A stretch of 64,000 bases of DNA, from the NCBI RefSeq assembly GCF_022201045.2, contig NC_068559.1, forward strand, positions 2,206,501 to 2,270,500, given 5' to 3'. Below, piece by piece: positions 47,769 to 58,400 of this stretch; position 1 is the first letter of the stretch; every line of letters starts with the position of its first letter. The position numbers and the translations under genes are program-made. Origin of the DNA: Citrus sinensis (taxonomy: Eukaryota; Streptophyta; Magnoliopsida; Sapindales; Rutaceae). The notes under the pieces were generated by a model. It was not told the origin of the DNA. It ran no database searches and saw only the letters and a program-made list of their open reading frames with translations.

Positions 47769-48585
47769 ATGGATGCTTGTGGTGTTGCTTCATCATCATC
47801 ATCATCATCATCAAATCCAAAACCACCCCATGTTTTGGCTGTTGATGATAGTATTGTTGATCGCAAAATTGTAGAAAATTTGCTCAAAAACTCCGCTTGT
47901 AAAGGTACTTTTAATTACTCTTGACACGAAAAGAGTAAATTTTTTCCCTCCCATTTTTTGACAGTCACAAATTGTATAAATTGATTTGGCAGTGACAACA
48001 GCAGAGAATGGGATGCGGGCACTGGAGTTTCTGGGCTTAGTTGATGAACAAGAACAACAAAATAACCTGAACAGCAATGTAAATATTTTTTTTTTCAATT
48101 TTTAGTTCTTAATTGTGGGAGTGATAAGCAATGTATGTAAATGGGATCGATTTGTTTCATTCATTGCAGGGCACAAAGGTGAATTTGGTGATTACAGATT
48201 ATTGTATGCCAGGAATGACGGGATACGAGCTTCTAAAGAAAATTAAGGTGCTTTATAATTAATCTTCTTGGATCTGCAACTCTGGTTTTGCAAGATTCAT
48301 TTCATTCAATCTTTGTTTTTTTTGCAGGAATCATCAGTTATGAAGGAGGTTCCGGTTGTGGTTGTGTCGTCGGAGAACATTCCAACTCGTATTAACGAGT
48401 AATTATTCGCTAATACTACGTGATTTCTTATGCTAATTTGCAATAATTTTTTTTATTTGTGTCAATCTAATGAGAATTTCAATCTGCATATCAACAGGTG
48501 CTTAGAGGAAGGGGCTCAAATGTTCATGCTCAAGCCACTCAAACCATCTGATGTCAAGAAACTGACAGGCCATTTGGTCAATTGA
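47769..48585 (+). CDS. ARR16: Type-A response regulator, ARR16/ARR17 type
   Basis: Exons 47769-47904, 47993-48078, 48170-48247, 48328-48398 and 48498-48585 join to 152 residues. After a run of eight serines comes one receiver domain: VLAVDDS with acidic Asp 26/27, the phospho-acceptor D84 in [20 protein letters not shown], and the conserved K136 in [15 protein letters not shown]. There is no DNA-binding output domain and only a short C-terminus, so it is type-A, a negative feedback regulator of cytokinin phosphorelay that accepts phosphate from AHP proteins. The short tail and [10 protein letters not shown] wording fit ARR16/ARR17 rather than ARR5/6/7 or ARR8/9. Being next to the AIMP1-like gene and near GLY1 matches ARR16 (At2g40670), while being near an IRK-like gene matches ARR17 (At3g56380), so it is probably the shared ancestor-type gene of both. 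Confidence 0.93.
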
Positions 48586-48977
48586 AAGATAGCATCTTTC
48601 AACCGGAGACAATTAGTAATTTCATTAGACTAATTTGCTTCAATATGCCAGTTATTGAATTTTGTTTTACTCAAATATTAAGCCTTATTACAACAACACA
48701 TGTTGTTATTGTATGACTAAGAAATTCAATAGTTTGAATGACCCTGTTCTGTTTTAATACAACAACTATTTCCTTTTCTTTCCCTATTTATTCATGTAAA
48801 ATTACAGCATACAGACTAGTCTTGGTGAGGAAGAAGAGCACAAACCCACCTCACAAACAATTCCAAAAGGGAAAAATTTTGGATGTTTTTAGACTCATAC
48901 CCAATCTTAACAGCAATACAATATTTACATAAATATGAAAAAGGCAAGAAGCATGTAGCAACAAAATTCGTTCATTC

Positions 48978-49214
48978 TCAATGAAAATGTTTGTGGTGGT
49001 GGTGATGGTGTCTGCAATCATCCAATCCAAGGCATCTGACAATAGGAAAACACCCAACATACATGCATCTACCGACCCCTCTAAACGCTGAGGCAACAGC
49101 ATAACTTGGCCACCACCCACCACAGCATGCTGACGATGCCGCCCCATTAATTCTTTTCTTGCTTCTTTTCTTCTGCCGATTTTGCTGCCCACTTTGTTGA
49201 TGATGCTCTCTCAT
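48978..49214 (-). CDS. Small Cys/His-rich conserved-looking protein, unrecognised
   Basis: The product is 78 residues in one exon. The N-terminus is basic and Gln-rich (QNRQKKRSKKR), followed by ACCGGWWPSYAVASAFRG, then VGRCMYVGCFPIVRCLG and an LDDCRHHHHHHKHFH tail. The ordered Cys and aromatic residues and the His run look like a real small plant protein that could contact a membrane or metals, but I do not recognise the family. It is convergent with the response regulator gene, with about 390 bp between stops. An overlapping 113-residue frame (49192-48851) is a shadow. Function unknown. Confidence 0.55.
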   Translation of the reverse strand: MREHHQQSGQQNRQKKRSKKRINGAASSACCGGWWPSYAVASAFRGVGRCMYVGCFPIVRCLGLDDCRHHHHHHKHFH

Positions 49215-50270
49215 AGCTGCGAAAATTACTCACCAAAACCAAGAACAAAAAACAAAAAATCCTGGAAAGGGTTACCTTTAAAGTTCCCTAACGGGGAGAA
49301 GACTGGCAATTTTGATTTTGTGCAAGAAGAATATGAAAGATAAGAGAGTATTCAATGTGAGAGACTTCTCTGGATTGAGCAAGCAAGATAACAAAATAAC
49401 CAATTGAGAGGGCAACGCAATGCGACTGCAAAGCCACTCGTGACTCGTGAGCCGGTTGAAACTTGCAGCCGCGTAGATAGCGTGTGCGTGTAATATGTCT
49501 CTTGCCTCTTGCGTGTAATTTTAATACTACGTGCTACCGGCCAACAAACAACCTCTTGGGAAAGTATGAGTTCAACTAGTGAAAAAACAACTGATTCATT
49601 TGACAATTTTCTATTCTCAGATAAGATTAAAGATGGGAATTTTTTCTGGGGCAATCTGTGTTTTATAATAATACTCATATTTGAGTATATTTATAATATA
49701 AAAGTGTTACGTACTCTCTTTTTTTTTTTTATGCGTATACATTATTTTTCATGTAATATGGTATGGTATATACATATCTCAACCAATTAGATAAGAATAA
49801 ATGCATACGTGACAAAAATTTAGCGAGTGACCAGAACATTCAATACTTTTTTATAGTTAAGAGCAGGTTTTGTTGAAGGAAAAAAAGAGTGTATTTTAAA
49901 AGTATTTAATTTTTTTTTAATTATACTTAAGAGCAAGTTTTTTTTTTTTAAAGGTTTCAACTGAGGAGTTTAGATGTCTTAAATAATATGGGTAGTCATA
50001 AATTAGATAGATATGTGCTAATAAATACCGTCCTCAACACCTAACATATCACATCTCCTAAATGAGTTTTTAAAAATTTTAAAATATTAAGGAGATGATT
50101 ATGTGACAATGTCAATACCGTTCATTGCAAAGTTAACAACGTTGTCCATTAATTAAATCAAACTAACAATATGAGTATTATTTAAAAATTAATAATCATC
50201 ATAAATAGGCCACCAACTATGAGATAAATTATTTGTACATCTATATGGCCGTACTTGTGTGTGTGTGATC
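49215..50270. other. Intergenic upstream of the small protein
   Basis: The first 300 bp probably contain its promoter and leader. After 49700 the DNA is AT-rich with several T-runs. No gene is seen. Confidence 0.45.
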
Positions 50271-50556
50271 ATTCTCAGGTGCGGACACGTTCTTCAACTT
50301 TGGATTTTAATAGGCTTATTTTTTTAATGAACTATAAAGACATATAGTTTAATAGCATTCAAAATTATACTTGTGTCTGTGTGTGAGATCATTATCAGGT
50401 ACGGACACGCTTTTCAACTATGGGGTTTAATAGGCTTATTTTGTAATGAACTATAAAGCCATATGATTTAATAGCATTCAAAACTAACTTTCTTAAACTG
50501 CACAGCTTAAAAAGCATGTCTGTATAAAAAAGTAAGGGAGCCTGCACTAGAGAATG
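50271..50556. mobile_element. Miniature element with later 117-bp internal tandem duplication
   Basis: Ends are TTCTCAGGTGCGGACACG on the left and CTGCACTAGAGAAT on the right. The interior TTAAACTGCACAGCTTAAAA and CATGTCTGTATA match the element at 24724-24909. The left part is doubled: units start at 50252 and 50369, period 117, and the doubled unit includes 19 bp of flanking ACTTGTGTGTGTG sequence. The duplication therefore happened after insertion. Confidence 0.55.
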
Positions 50557-50835
50557 ACTCTCTCTCTCTCTCTCTTCTCTCTCTATATATAAGATAAAGA
50601 TGTAAATCTATTGAAAAATAAAAAATATAGATGTCAGATGAAATGGTTGTTGCTATATGCTCCAATAACGAACCATTGGTACTCTCTGATGGAGTATTAG
50701 AACAGAAAAATCCGTTAGATAATAAACTGTTGGTTTTAAGCCATCATTTAAAAAATAATTATTTTAAGTAAATAATGCTGCTTATTAATTGTTTTTAACG
50801 CGAAAATGATTTTAAATCCCAATCAAGCGCGGTGC

Positions 50836-51232
50836 AGCCCATGAAGCCCAATTCCGGCCCAAATGACGTCGAATAGTGGCCCAAATGTCATTCACGGTAA
50901 GGATCGACAGAAAAAAAAAAAAATCAGAAAACATTCCAACCCCCTCCCTGAATCAAATATCAAAACATCTATGAATTAGGATGTTGCTGCCTCAATGCCG
51001 TGCCCGTGCAGGTCTTTCAAGTTTCTTGATTGGATAAATTATCAACTTTCAGAAATTTCAGTAGAAATGAGAAGAGAATGAAATCTTTAAACTGTTGCAC
51101 TAGAGCAGGGGTAATTGCCTGAATCTTGTCCCATTTTAATGCAAATCAGTTCTGTCCATCATTTCTTGAGATTATTATACCATTGAAGAGAGCAGAAACA
51201 ATAACTTTTCAAGCCAGTAGTGTTTTATTATG
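50836..51232 (+). pseudogene. Fragment of GLY1-type gene (duplicate of 60.5-62.0 kb)
   Basis: Positions 50836-50875 (ATGAAGCCCA...GGCCCAAATGACG) match the upstream flank of the GLY1-type gene at 60548-60575. Positions 50980-51175 match the end of its exon 3, intron 3 and the start of exon 4 (GTGCCCGTGCAGGTCTTTCA at the exon/intron border). Positions 51185-51232 match intron 4 near 61925-61972. Exons 1, 2 and most of 3 and 4 are missing, so it is non-functional. The order is kept, with internal deletions. Confidence 0.8.
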
Positions 51233-51245
51233 AAGTGCAAGCTAG

Positions 51246-51797
51246 CTAGTTATTGATTTTTGTATTAGGAAACTCTGGCTGAACAAAGCTCTTGCGGCTG
51301 ATGAGCTTTCCCACCACCGTGTAGTACACGGTGTACTTGTTCATCTTCGTATGAAATCCATCTTCTTCCATGAAAGCGTTGTAATACGTAGCAGCTGAAA
51401 GAGCCTCATGCTGAACATAAGAATCCTGTGGTAATGCTTTAAAAAGAGCATGCTTCAGCTGATATATTGTTGTGATTCTTGGCCAAGTTGTTGAGGCCAA
51501 CATCGCAGTTAGTCAGCCGGATTAGTGTTGTAAAGTAAAGAAACGTAGCTTGGAAGGCACCCCAATGGTCGCATGCCAGGGACTAACATATTGGAGACCG
51601 ACTCTTTCTTGATTTCGGACAACATGCATGCTTCCAGTGTTGGTGACTATAACTGATGTGTACTCTTCAACTTGTTCGATGTATTCGCCATTCAAGAATC
51701 CGTATCTGTTGTCATTTCTTCCAAGATTCAGAATGAATAAAGCCGTTTCAAGCTTTATTGAAGGGCACGGCAAACCCTTTCTCTTGCCGAGAGTCAT
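51246..51797 (-). pseudogene. Unidentified interrupted coding remnant
   Basis: On the minus strand, about 180 codons of protein-like sequence end in VQPEFPNTKINN. They include hydrophobic and aromatic patches such as LETALFILNLGRNDN and NKYTVYYTVVGKLISRK. Composition is balanced, unlike the AT-rich surroundings, so it was once coding. It looks broken, with about two breaks. I do not recognise the family: it is not GLY1 or AIMP1, the sources of the flanking pieces. A fragment of another host gene or of an endogenised virus gene are both possible, and I cannot choose. It abuts the two duplicated pieces directly. Confidence 0.5.
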
Positions 51798-53715
51798 CGT
51801 ATGCCACAGAGCAAGGAAGCTTTGGGTGATTTAATTGGAAAGATATCCTTAGAGAAGCCTGGATATGAACCTCCGGTGAGATATATTTATTCTATGATTG
51901 CTTAGTGTTCCATTGCAGTGCTTTACATTACTTGTGTGAATAGAATCAGGTGGGTCAACTGGTAAAGTAAATATATAGCTGTAGGTTTCAGTAAATGTGA
52001 TACTACAGTTGTTACGTAGCGATACAGTCAAAAAGTTCCTTCTTTGATCCCTTGCTTTCATTCTGTGTTCCAACCCTTCCTCCAAGGGAGGGGAAAAACA
52101 GTCACAAACGTTAAACCCTGGAAAGCTACGGGATGTGAAGTCCAAAGGATTGGTAATGTTTTGGCATTGTCATCAAATATGTGTTTGCCTACCGTCTTCA
52201 AATAAGGATTATGACTCTTGAGTCTTGAGGAGTGCATTATTTACCGGCAGCTTTACCTCATGTTTAAAACAACTCTAAAGCAATGAGATTGATTTTTCTT
52301 TGTGCTTGCAATTCATATCCCACTAGGTGCTTTGTGTTTTAATGAAGATAACACCATTGTAGAGCCTTAATTTACTTCCACCAATAGGTGAAAAAATTGG
52401 AGAGCGCATTTCATTTTCTGGGTAAGCACGACAAAATTATAGAGAAGTGAAGACTTTTATTGCCAAAATACCTCGTGTCTCATGTTTTAGTGAAACATTT
52501 TAAGATAATATGCTCCATCACCCCTGTTTAGTTTCTGGAAGTTCAACAATCACGGCACATAGATGGCGTTAAGTATAGGCGAACAAGATGGTCGCTTAAG
52601 ACCTCAATTTTAAAAAAAGCCTCAATTTTTTAGTATTAGTAATAATTCTCTAGTTAATAAAATCTTTTAACAAAATTATATGTGTGGTTGAAAAGTCTAT
52701 TAGACATATCTCTAATTAATAATTATCCTATAATTAATAATAATAATTTTTTATATAAAAACCTATAATTGGTTATCTTATTGTTAAAGAGATATAATTA
52801 ATAATATTGTCTAACCATTAATTTATTCAGTATTAATTTTTCTAATAAAAATAACTAAATTTTTTATCTTTTCAACTTCTTAAAAAAGCTCAATTATTCA
52901 ACATTAGAATCTTTGACTTTGAGTATTCCTTTTAATTTCTACTAAAAATCTTATAATCTAAAAAATTATAGATGAAAAATTTCTTGTTCTCTTCTCTACA
53001 ATGAAGATTATTACATGCATTAGTTCATTCAAAAAAGAAAAAGAAAAAATTAGTTACTTGAAATACAAAGTCCATATCCATTATCTAACCATCAATTCAT
53101 GATCTCAACTTTTTATGTGCCACCATTTTAAATATTCTATTTGAAAATAGTATTGTTCTCATTTATTCGTTTGCTTCTTTTTGTATAATTTCTAATGATA
53201 AATTTTAGATTTTGTTTTTGAAAATTTTTAGAATCTTCTTGATTATTTGTTGAAATTCAAGAATTAAAACTAAAATGGATTTTCAGTTCTTTATTGTTTT
53301 ATTGAGTATTGAAATTACTAAATAAAAAGAAGTCTCGTAAAAAAAAAAAAAAGTTCGCCTAAAGCCCCTAATACTGTAAAGCCGGCCCTGCCACGGCATA
53401 CCCCAGCATGGCCCCTGAGATCATGCCCTGTAATAGGGCTTGAAAGATCATTTGAAGTGTCAAATTTTCATATGATTTTTTAGTGCTTATACAAAGGAAA
53501 AATGGTTATTCAAAATGAGACCAATGCATGCCAATGTCAGCTTAACAATAATACTGAATGAGCAAAATTAGGAATGAAATGTTTCAGCACATCATCCATT
53601 CTTGAGGCAAGCATCAAATGATGAAAACCACTCTTAGAACCATAAATCAAAATACTGAAAGCTCCAGCCGCTTTAATGGGATTTGGATTTAAGCCTCACC
53701 TGTCGATGTTACAAA
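51798..53715 (+). pseudogene. Duplicate AIMP1-like pseudogene with hAT insertion
   Basis: Compared with the intact gene at 41446-45581, 51810-51875 is an unbroken copy of exon 5 (SKEALGDLIGKISLEKPGYE) with part of intron 5. Within intron 5 the copy then jumps (near 52100) into exon 9 (KPGKLRDV), missing exons 6-8. Exon 10 follows at about 52327-52422 with in-frame damage. Intron 10 is interrupted by a hAT element at 52558-53390 and resumes. At about 53586 it jumps to the last codons of exon 12 and the 3' flank, ending near 53715. Exons 1-4, 11 and most of 12 are absent. It cannot make the protein. Confidence 0.88.
52558..53390. mobile_element. Non-autonomous hAT-like element inserted in the AIMP1-like pseudogene
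   Basis: It interrupts sequence that is continuous in the parent intron. The flanks TCACGGCA (52550-52557) and CCACGGCA (53391-53398) match at 7 of 8 positions. The right end, inverted, reads CAGGGCCGGC then AGGGGCTTTAGGCGAAC. The left end is a worn version (CATAGATGGC...TATAGGCGAAC). The interior is AT-rich and non-coding. An A-run lies at 53339-53352. Confidence 0.8.
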
Positions 53716-54531
53716 CACGGAGTCGCGTTTTGTTTTGATTTTTTTTTAATCCTTTTTTATATTGAGCATAGCCATTTCCATGGTACTTGAACATGATGAG
53801 TGAAATTTTTTCTAGGTCAGCGGCTTATATATATTGAGCATATATAGCCGTATCAAATTCTTTTATTTTATAAATATTGTTGATGCCAAAATTTGGTCGG
53901 GTCGGTGTGTGGGCTATCTACCAGATTTTAATACTAGGATTTAAATTTATTTGTTGGAGAGAAGGTCTCTAGCTTCGATTTGTCATTTTGAGCAGAAATT
54001 GGCGACTAGGAATCCAATCTAACAAGCAGGAAATGACGAGCACGATTTTAACCTGGCGAGCAGAAGTTTTTCTGTTGTATTTAGGAATCCAATCAAGTTA
54101 GTATTTAGGATTTTCATGGGATAAACGAGTGTACAAATTTTGTGTAAAAATGAACAAAAAGGAGTAAAAAATGAACAAATGTAAGAAGAAATTCTTCCAT
54201 AAATAGGTAAGAAAGATATAAGGGGGCAAAAATAATAATAAAATAGAAAGGATAAGAAAAATCAGAGATAAGTTTTCTAATTTTTATTAAATTATGTAAG
54301 ATTTTCAGAGTTCAAAAGGTCCCCTTATCCTTAGTCTTTTGAGAGTTTTATAAGAGTTAAAAATCCTCCCTCCCATGGACATCGGTGGAGTGGGCCTTTT
54401 TGGATAAAACCTACCCTTTATCCTCCCTATATTCTAGGGTTATGGATTTGTTGGATAAGACTCTATTTCCCACTCCTCAAAAATCACGCAATTGTGAGCT
54501 TTATGGATAAAAATCCAATCCCTAGAATTTT
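53716..54531. other. Intergenic, possibly part of an old LTR-like sequence
   Basis: A stretch starting near 53878 with TGTTGATGCCAAAATTTGGT has a mixed composition. Ignoring the two DNA transposons inserted after it, it could continue at 55406-55490 and 59188-59290. That would be about 840 bp, the size of a solitary LTR. No partner repeat or target duplication was found, so the idea is weak. Confidence 0.3.
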
Positions 54532-55396
54532 GGGAAATTTATAAAAATAACCATAAAATTTTTATTATTTTCATAATTAACCCTCTCAATTTTTTTCTAT
54601 CAACATTAGTCAAACACACACTTTTCTCCCCAAATTACCCTTCTTTACAAACCAAAAGCAACATTCTTTCTCCCCTTTCGTCAAACCAAAGGTAGTTTTC
54701 CACTCTTGAATCATCAACCAACGGCGACGGCAAAATGCAACGATAAAAGTGAAATCCGATCATAATCTATTCAGATCCAATACTAATCGGCATCACATAG
54801 TGGTATGAGTTATTTTCTGAACTTGCTCGAAAGTTTCAGTGAAAAGCGAGTCGTAGGTGAATCTGGCGACAGGCTGCCTGTCGCACGAAGCCTGTCGCTC
54901 CAAGGCTTGGTGCGACATGCAGCCTGTCGCACGAAGAGGCAGATTCACCCACGCTAGGCAGTGGTTCCCTCATGAATGCCAATGAAAATTGAGAAAGAAA
55001 CACTCCCAAAACAACAACAACCACCACAAACACCACCACCACCACCACCATTATTCTCAAACTACAACCACTATTATTCTAAAATTTCATTTTAAATTAA
55101 TGAAAATAAATAAAATGGCTAACTTAGGGTTTTTTCAAGGCTGTAGATGGTAGATCGGACGCTAATGAGGGATGGAGTCGCCGCCGACGAGTGCTGAAGT
55201 TGCCGTCGACGCCACCGACGATGGGAGGTTCTTCGGTTTGGGAGAGATGGGAGAAAGAGAGATTGTTGGGGGAGAGATGAGAGAGAGGGGTATTTTGGTC
55301 TCAAAGGCTTTTTTATGGCTAATGTTGATAGAAGTTTGTTTGGAGGGTTAAGATGAAAAAAGTCAAAATGTTTATGGTTATTGGTGTAAATTTCCC
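54532..55396. mobile_element. Mutator-like element with perfect 9-bp target duplication
   Basis: Ends are GGGAAATTTATAAAAATAAC on the left and, inverted, GGGAAATTTACACCAATAAC on the right; the similarity runs inward about 90 bp (to CTATCAACATTAG). Flanks TAGAATTTT at 54523-54531 and 55397-55405 are identical. The interior is GC-richer than the ends: 54840-54960 has GCCTGTCGCACGAAG repeats between inverted GGTGAATCTG/CAGATTCACC, and 55140-55230 is CGCCGCCGACGA-rich. This resembles non-host filler or captured sequence. There is no transposase. Confidence 0.85.
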
Positions 55397-55490
55397 TAGA
55401 ATTTTAGACGAGACATGAAGTTGGCTTTGATTAGGTCTCTTTTTCATAAAGTCAACTACTCGCCCACCACTGCTCGCCAACATTCTCTAG

Positions 55491-58400
55491 TAGGGGTGGG
55501 CAAACCTAACCCAACCTAACCCAAGCCAATCCAACACAATTAAGTTTTAACGGGTAAAGTGAGTTTTTATGGGTTAATTGAGTTAATTTTTTTGAATCCA
55601 ATTAATAATTGTGTTGGGTTGGGTTAATTGTGATGAATCCATTAAACCCAACCTAACCCATATAAATAATAATAAGAAGAAAATTTTTAATTACAAAACC
55701 CTAATGACCTAAATGACTAATCTATTATTTATATTCTTTTTATTGTTTTTATAAAAGAGACTATTTCATTATTGAATTTACTGCTCTAAACTCTAATTCT
55801 ATATCTAAACTCACTCTCTCAATTTTAAAATCTCTATTATCAGACAAGTAAGTATTTTCTCCGATCTATTTATTCTAGATTCTTTTTTATTTTATGAACA
55901 TGCATGTTTTTTATATAGAATATTGGAGGTTAGAACTGACGCCTATAAGCAAATTTAGTGCATTAACTGTCAAGAATTGGAATTGACGGCCAATTATTTA
56001 AAGAACTGGGAAATGCATGATTATTTGATCAAACGCTCGTGATGTGAGCAACGTTACCAGCATTAAAAATTTAATATAAAAATATTAATAATTGAGAAAT
56101 GCACGCATGTTCTAAAGAAGACAATTCTTTCTATAGATTCTTTTTTTTATTTAATAATTGAGAAATGCATGCATGTTCTAAAGAAGAAAATTCAGTGCGT
56201 TAACTGTCAACTAACAAAATTTACTCATTGACAAACCATGAAATAATTCTTTTTTATTTTATGAACATGCATGTTTCGGAATTCGGATATAGAATATTAG
56301 AAGTTGGAATTGATAGCCATAAGAAGACAAGCCATGAAAACATTATAAAAAGGTTCTTTATTTAAATATAGATTGTTTTATTGTTATCAATATTTATTCA
56401 TTTATTGTTATTGTTTTTGATAGATGGATAACAATTCGACTTTGCAAGTCAATGATGCTGATGTTCGAGCAACTGAAAATCCTAATGACGAGCGTAAAAA
56501 GCGAAAACTTATGAGATCACCATCAAATGTGTGGGAACATTTTACCAAGTATGTCGGAGGTAATAGATGTAAGTGTAATTACTGTGAAAAAGATTATTCT
56601 TGTGAATCAGGTTTTGGGACTAAGAATATGTTGAATCATTTGAAGTTAAGATGTCAAAAATATAAGAATTTTGTGGCAGGAGAGGATAAAAAGCAAAAGG
56701 GTTTGGTGAATGCAAAAATATCCAATATATGTGCTCCTGGTAGTCTAGTACCTGTGGGATTTAGTAAGGAAGAATGGAGAAAGACATGTGCTAGGATGGT
56801 AATTCTTGATGAGATGTGTTTTAGCTCTGTTGAGAAGGAAGGGTTTCGATATTTCTATAGTGTTGCTTGTCCAAAATTTACTCCTCCTTCCAGAAGAACA
56901 ATTGCCAGGGATATTTACCAACTTTACTTAGATGAGAAACTTAATTTGAAAAGGCTATTTATTGAAAATACCCAAAGAGTTTGTATAACCACTGACTGTT
57001 GGACTTCTATTCAAAATATCAATTATATAGTAATCACATACCATTTTATTGATTATGAATGGAAGTTACACAAGAGAATATTGAGTTTTTCTACAATTCC
57101 CAACCATAAAGGAGAGACAATAGGGAAGCTGATTGAGAGTTGTTTACTAGAGTGAGGTATTGAGAGGATCTTTACAATCACGGTTGATAACGCAACTTCA
57201 AATGATGTGGCTGTAAATTATGTTAAAAAGAAACTAAAAAATTGGAATGGTGATTGCCTAATGTTAGATGGGGAATTTATACACATAAGATGTTGTGCTC
57301 ATATTGTTAACTTAATTGCAGCTGATGGGATGAAGGACATGCATGATTCAATTGCTAGCATTCGCAATGCCGTGCGATATGTAAGATCTTCAGCCTCACG
57401 GTTACAAAAATTTAAGAAATGTCGTGAGCATGAAAAAATTGAAAGTAAAAGTACAGTGACATTAGATGTGCCTATAAGGTGGAACTCTACTTACTCGATG
57501 TTAACAAGTGCTTTAAAATTTTGAAAAGCTTTTGACAGGTTGGTTTACGATGATGAACCTTATATGATATATTTTTCAGAAGATGATAGTGGAAAAAAGA
57601 AGGGTCCACCAAAGGATATAGACTGGGCTAATGCTGAAATATTTGTGAAATTTTTGGAGTCTTTTTACAAAGTCACTTAAAAATTTAGTGCTTCTTTATC
57701 TGTTACTTCTCACATGTACTTTCATGACTTACATTCAATTAAATCTGAGATGACATCTTTTGCTGAGAGTGAAGACTTTTTATTAGGTAGTATGGTTGCT
57801 AGCATGAAAAAGAAGTATGATAAGTATTGGTGAACAATTGAAAACGTTAGCACATTACTGCTTGTTGCAATTGTTCTTGATCCAAGGTATAAATTAGATT
57901 ATGTTACATTTTTTATTGGTGAAATGTACGGTGAAACAAAAGTAGAATAGGTGGCAAAGGGAATCAAAGGGCTTATGTCACACCTTTATGAATTCTACCT
58001 TAGATATAGTCACGGTATTGCCAATAACCAAGTTTCTAATTATGCACCTTTGGTCAATGTAGTTGATGTGGAAAAGGAAAATGGTAATAAGGATTTTTGT
58101 ACTGCAATGCTATTTACGTTCAAGAAAATGAAAGAGAAGGTACATGCTGAAATAAAATATGAGGTAGATAGGTAATTTGTTGGAGCCTAGTGAAGATCCA
58201 TGTGATACTAAATTTGATATTTTAGAATGGTGGAAAGTTAATTCTTCAAAGTATCAAATTTGATCACATGTTGCAAGAGATGTGTTTGCAATTCCAGTAT
58301 CAATAGTAGCTTCTGAGTCTGCATTTAGTACTGGAGGGCGTATTCTTGATCCGTTTTGAAGTTCATTACATCCAAAAACAATAGAAGCTTTAATATGCTC

